Origin: an uncultured cyanobacterium
Lineage (GTDB): Bacteria > Cyanobacteriota > Cyanobacteriia > Cyanobacteriales > Nostocaceae
Assembly: GCA_903848645.1 (NCBI GenBank)
Contig: CAINGU010000040.1
Coordinates: 124,001 to 188,000, forward strand
Reading direction: 5' to 3'
Length of the DNA: 64,000 nucleotides
This document shows, piece after piece, positions 63,844-64,000 of this stretch. The position numbers and the translations under genes were made by a program. Every line of letters starts with the position of its first letter. Position 1 is the stretch's first letter. A model generated the notes under the pieces. The model saw nothing but the letters and a program-made list of their open reading frames with translations, was not told where the DNA came from and searched no databases.

Positions 63844-64000
63844 ATGCGCGTTGCAATTGTAGGTGCGGGATTAGCGGGGTTAGCAACTGCTGTAGATTTA
63901 GTAGATGCGGGCTGTGAGGTAGAAATTTTCGAGTCCCGTCCGTTTGTGGGTGGTAAAGTTAGCAGTTGGGTAGATGGTGACGGCAACCATATTGAGATGG
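63844..64000 (+). CDS. crtQ: Zeta-carotene desaturase, N-terminus (partial)
   Basis: The first 52 residues, cut by the window edge: [20 protein letters not shown] with the FAD-binding GxGxxG, then [20 protein letters not shown] and [12 protein letters not shown]. The text fits plant-type zeta-carotene desaturase (ZDS/CrtQ), which makes lycopene precursors for beta-carotene; phytoene desaturase (CrtP) is the alternative but matches less well. A ggaacgag ribosome site precedes the ATG. Confidence 0.82.
   Translation, partial: MRVAIVGAGLAGLATAVDLVDAGCEVEIFESRPFVGGKVSSWVDGDGNHIEM

Overview
The window is chromosomal DNA from a cyanobacterium, most likely a filamentous, heterocyst-forming one (Nostocales). 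Evidence: AT-rich DNA dotted with the cyanobacterial octamer GCGATCGC; tocopherol, carotenoid, cobalamin and type IV pilus genes of cyanobacterial type; a GUN4-domain kinase; a cyAbrB regulator; the sigC-furA pair with a convergent peptidoglycan-binding gene, an order known from Anabaena PCC 7120; and many 7-bp tandem repeats and hairpin repeats of the kind common in Nostoc/Anabaena. No prophage, CRISPR array, rRNA or full insertion sequence is visible. One tRNA (Pro, anticodon CGG) is present.

Layout. 0-2 kb: end of a membrane-protein gene, homogentisate phytyltransferase (vitamin E) and a TPR protein. 1.8-5.5 kb: accessory pocket with a TumE/TumA-like toxin-antitoxin pair, an orphan 328-aa membrane protein, a kinase-GUN4 fusion and a HicA/HicB pair. 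5.5-7.7 kb: cobA-hemD-coaE (tetrapyrrole and CoA synthesis). 7.86-12.5 kb: an unrecognised two-gene module, the first gene (about 1002 aa) broken by a 7-bp tandem duplication, followed by a 219-bp MITE. 12.9-18.3 kb: tldD, a photolyase-like half protein, small cyanobacterial proteins, ABA4-like and CobW genes. 18.5-25.6 kb: a decayed endonuclease-like gene, a sugar-type ABC binding protein, and pilM-pilN-pilO-pilQ. 25.7-31.3 kb: a BrnT/BrnA locus with a frameshifted toxin, pyrR, cobD/cbiB, an Rrf2 regulator divergent from cyAbrB, and a ClC transporter. 31.6-37.8 kb: a zinc-ribbon protein, a GT39 glycosyltransferase, a coiled-coil membrane protein, tRNA-Pro, lipA, gpsA. 38.4-45.9 kb: sigC, furA, a convergent peptidoglycan-binding protein, cobN and nanE. 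45.9-50.9 kb: a proline-repeat membrane protein, a phosphatase, rpmB, a second BrnT/BrnA locus and htpG. 51-58.7 kb: a glycosyltransferase cluster with a tandem duplication, a nonsense-mutated methyltransferase and a stray clpB fragment, then clpB. 58.8-64 kb: gloA, a Uma2 protein, small proteins, an A-type Fe-S carrier, a DUF6930-like protein, a small RHH protein and the start of zeta-carotene desaturase.

How genes work together: cobA, cobW, cobD and cobN all bear on corrinoid or metal handling but are dispersed; pilMNOQ form one type IV pilus operon; the 51-56 kb glycosyltransferases probably build an exported polysaccharide. The two BrnT/BrnA loci share a palindromic operator and may cross-regulate. 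The most notable points are (i) the orphan two-gene module at 7.86-12.5 kb, split by a 7-bp duplication; (ii) five or more freshly or partly decayed genes, each traceable to a simple lesion; (iii) dispersed repeats that have entered coding sequences in frame (cobN, gpsA N-terminus) or supply a stop codon (gene at 34.1 kb); and (iv) a hairpin repeat family of about 105 bp showing compensatory base changes. All functional names are from sequence reading alone, with no database search.
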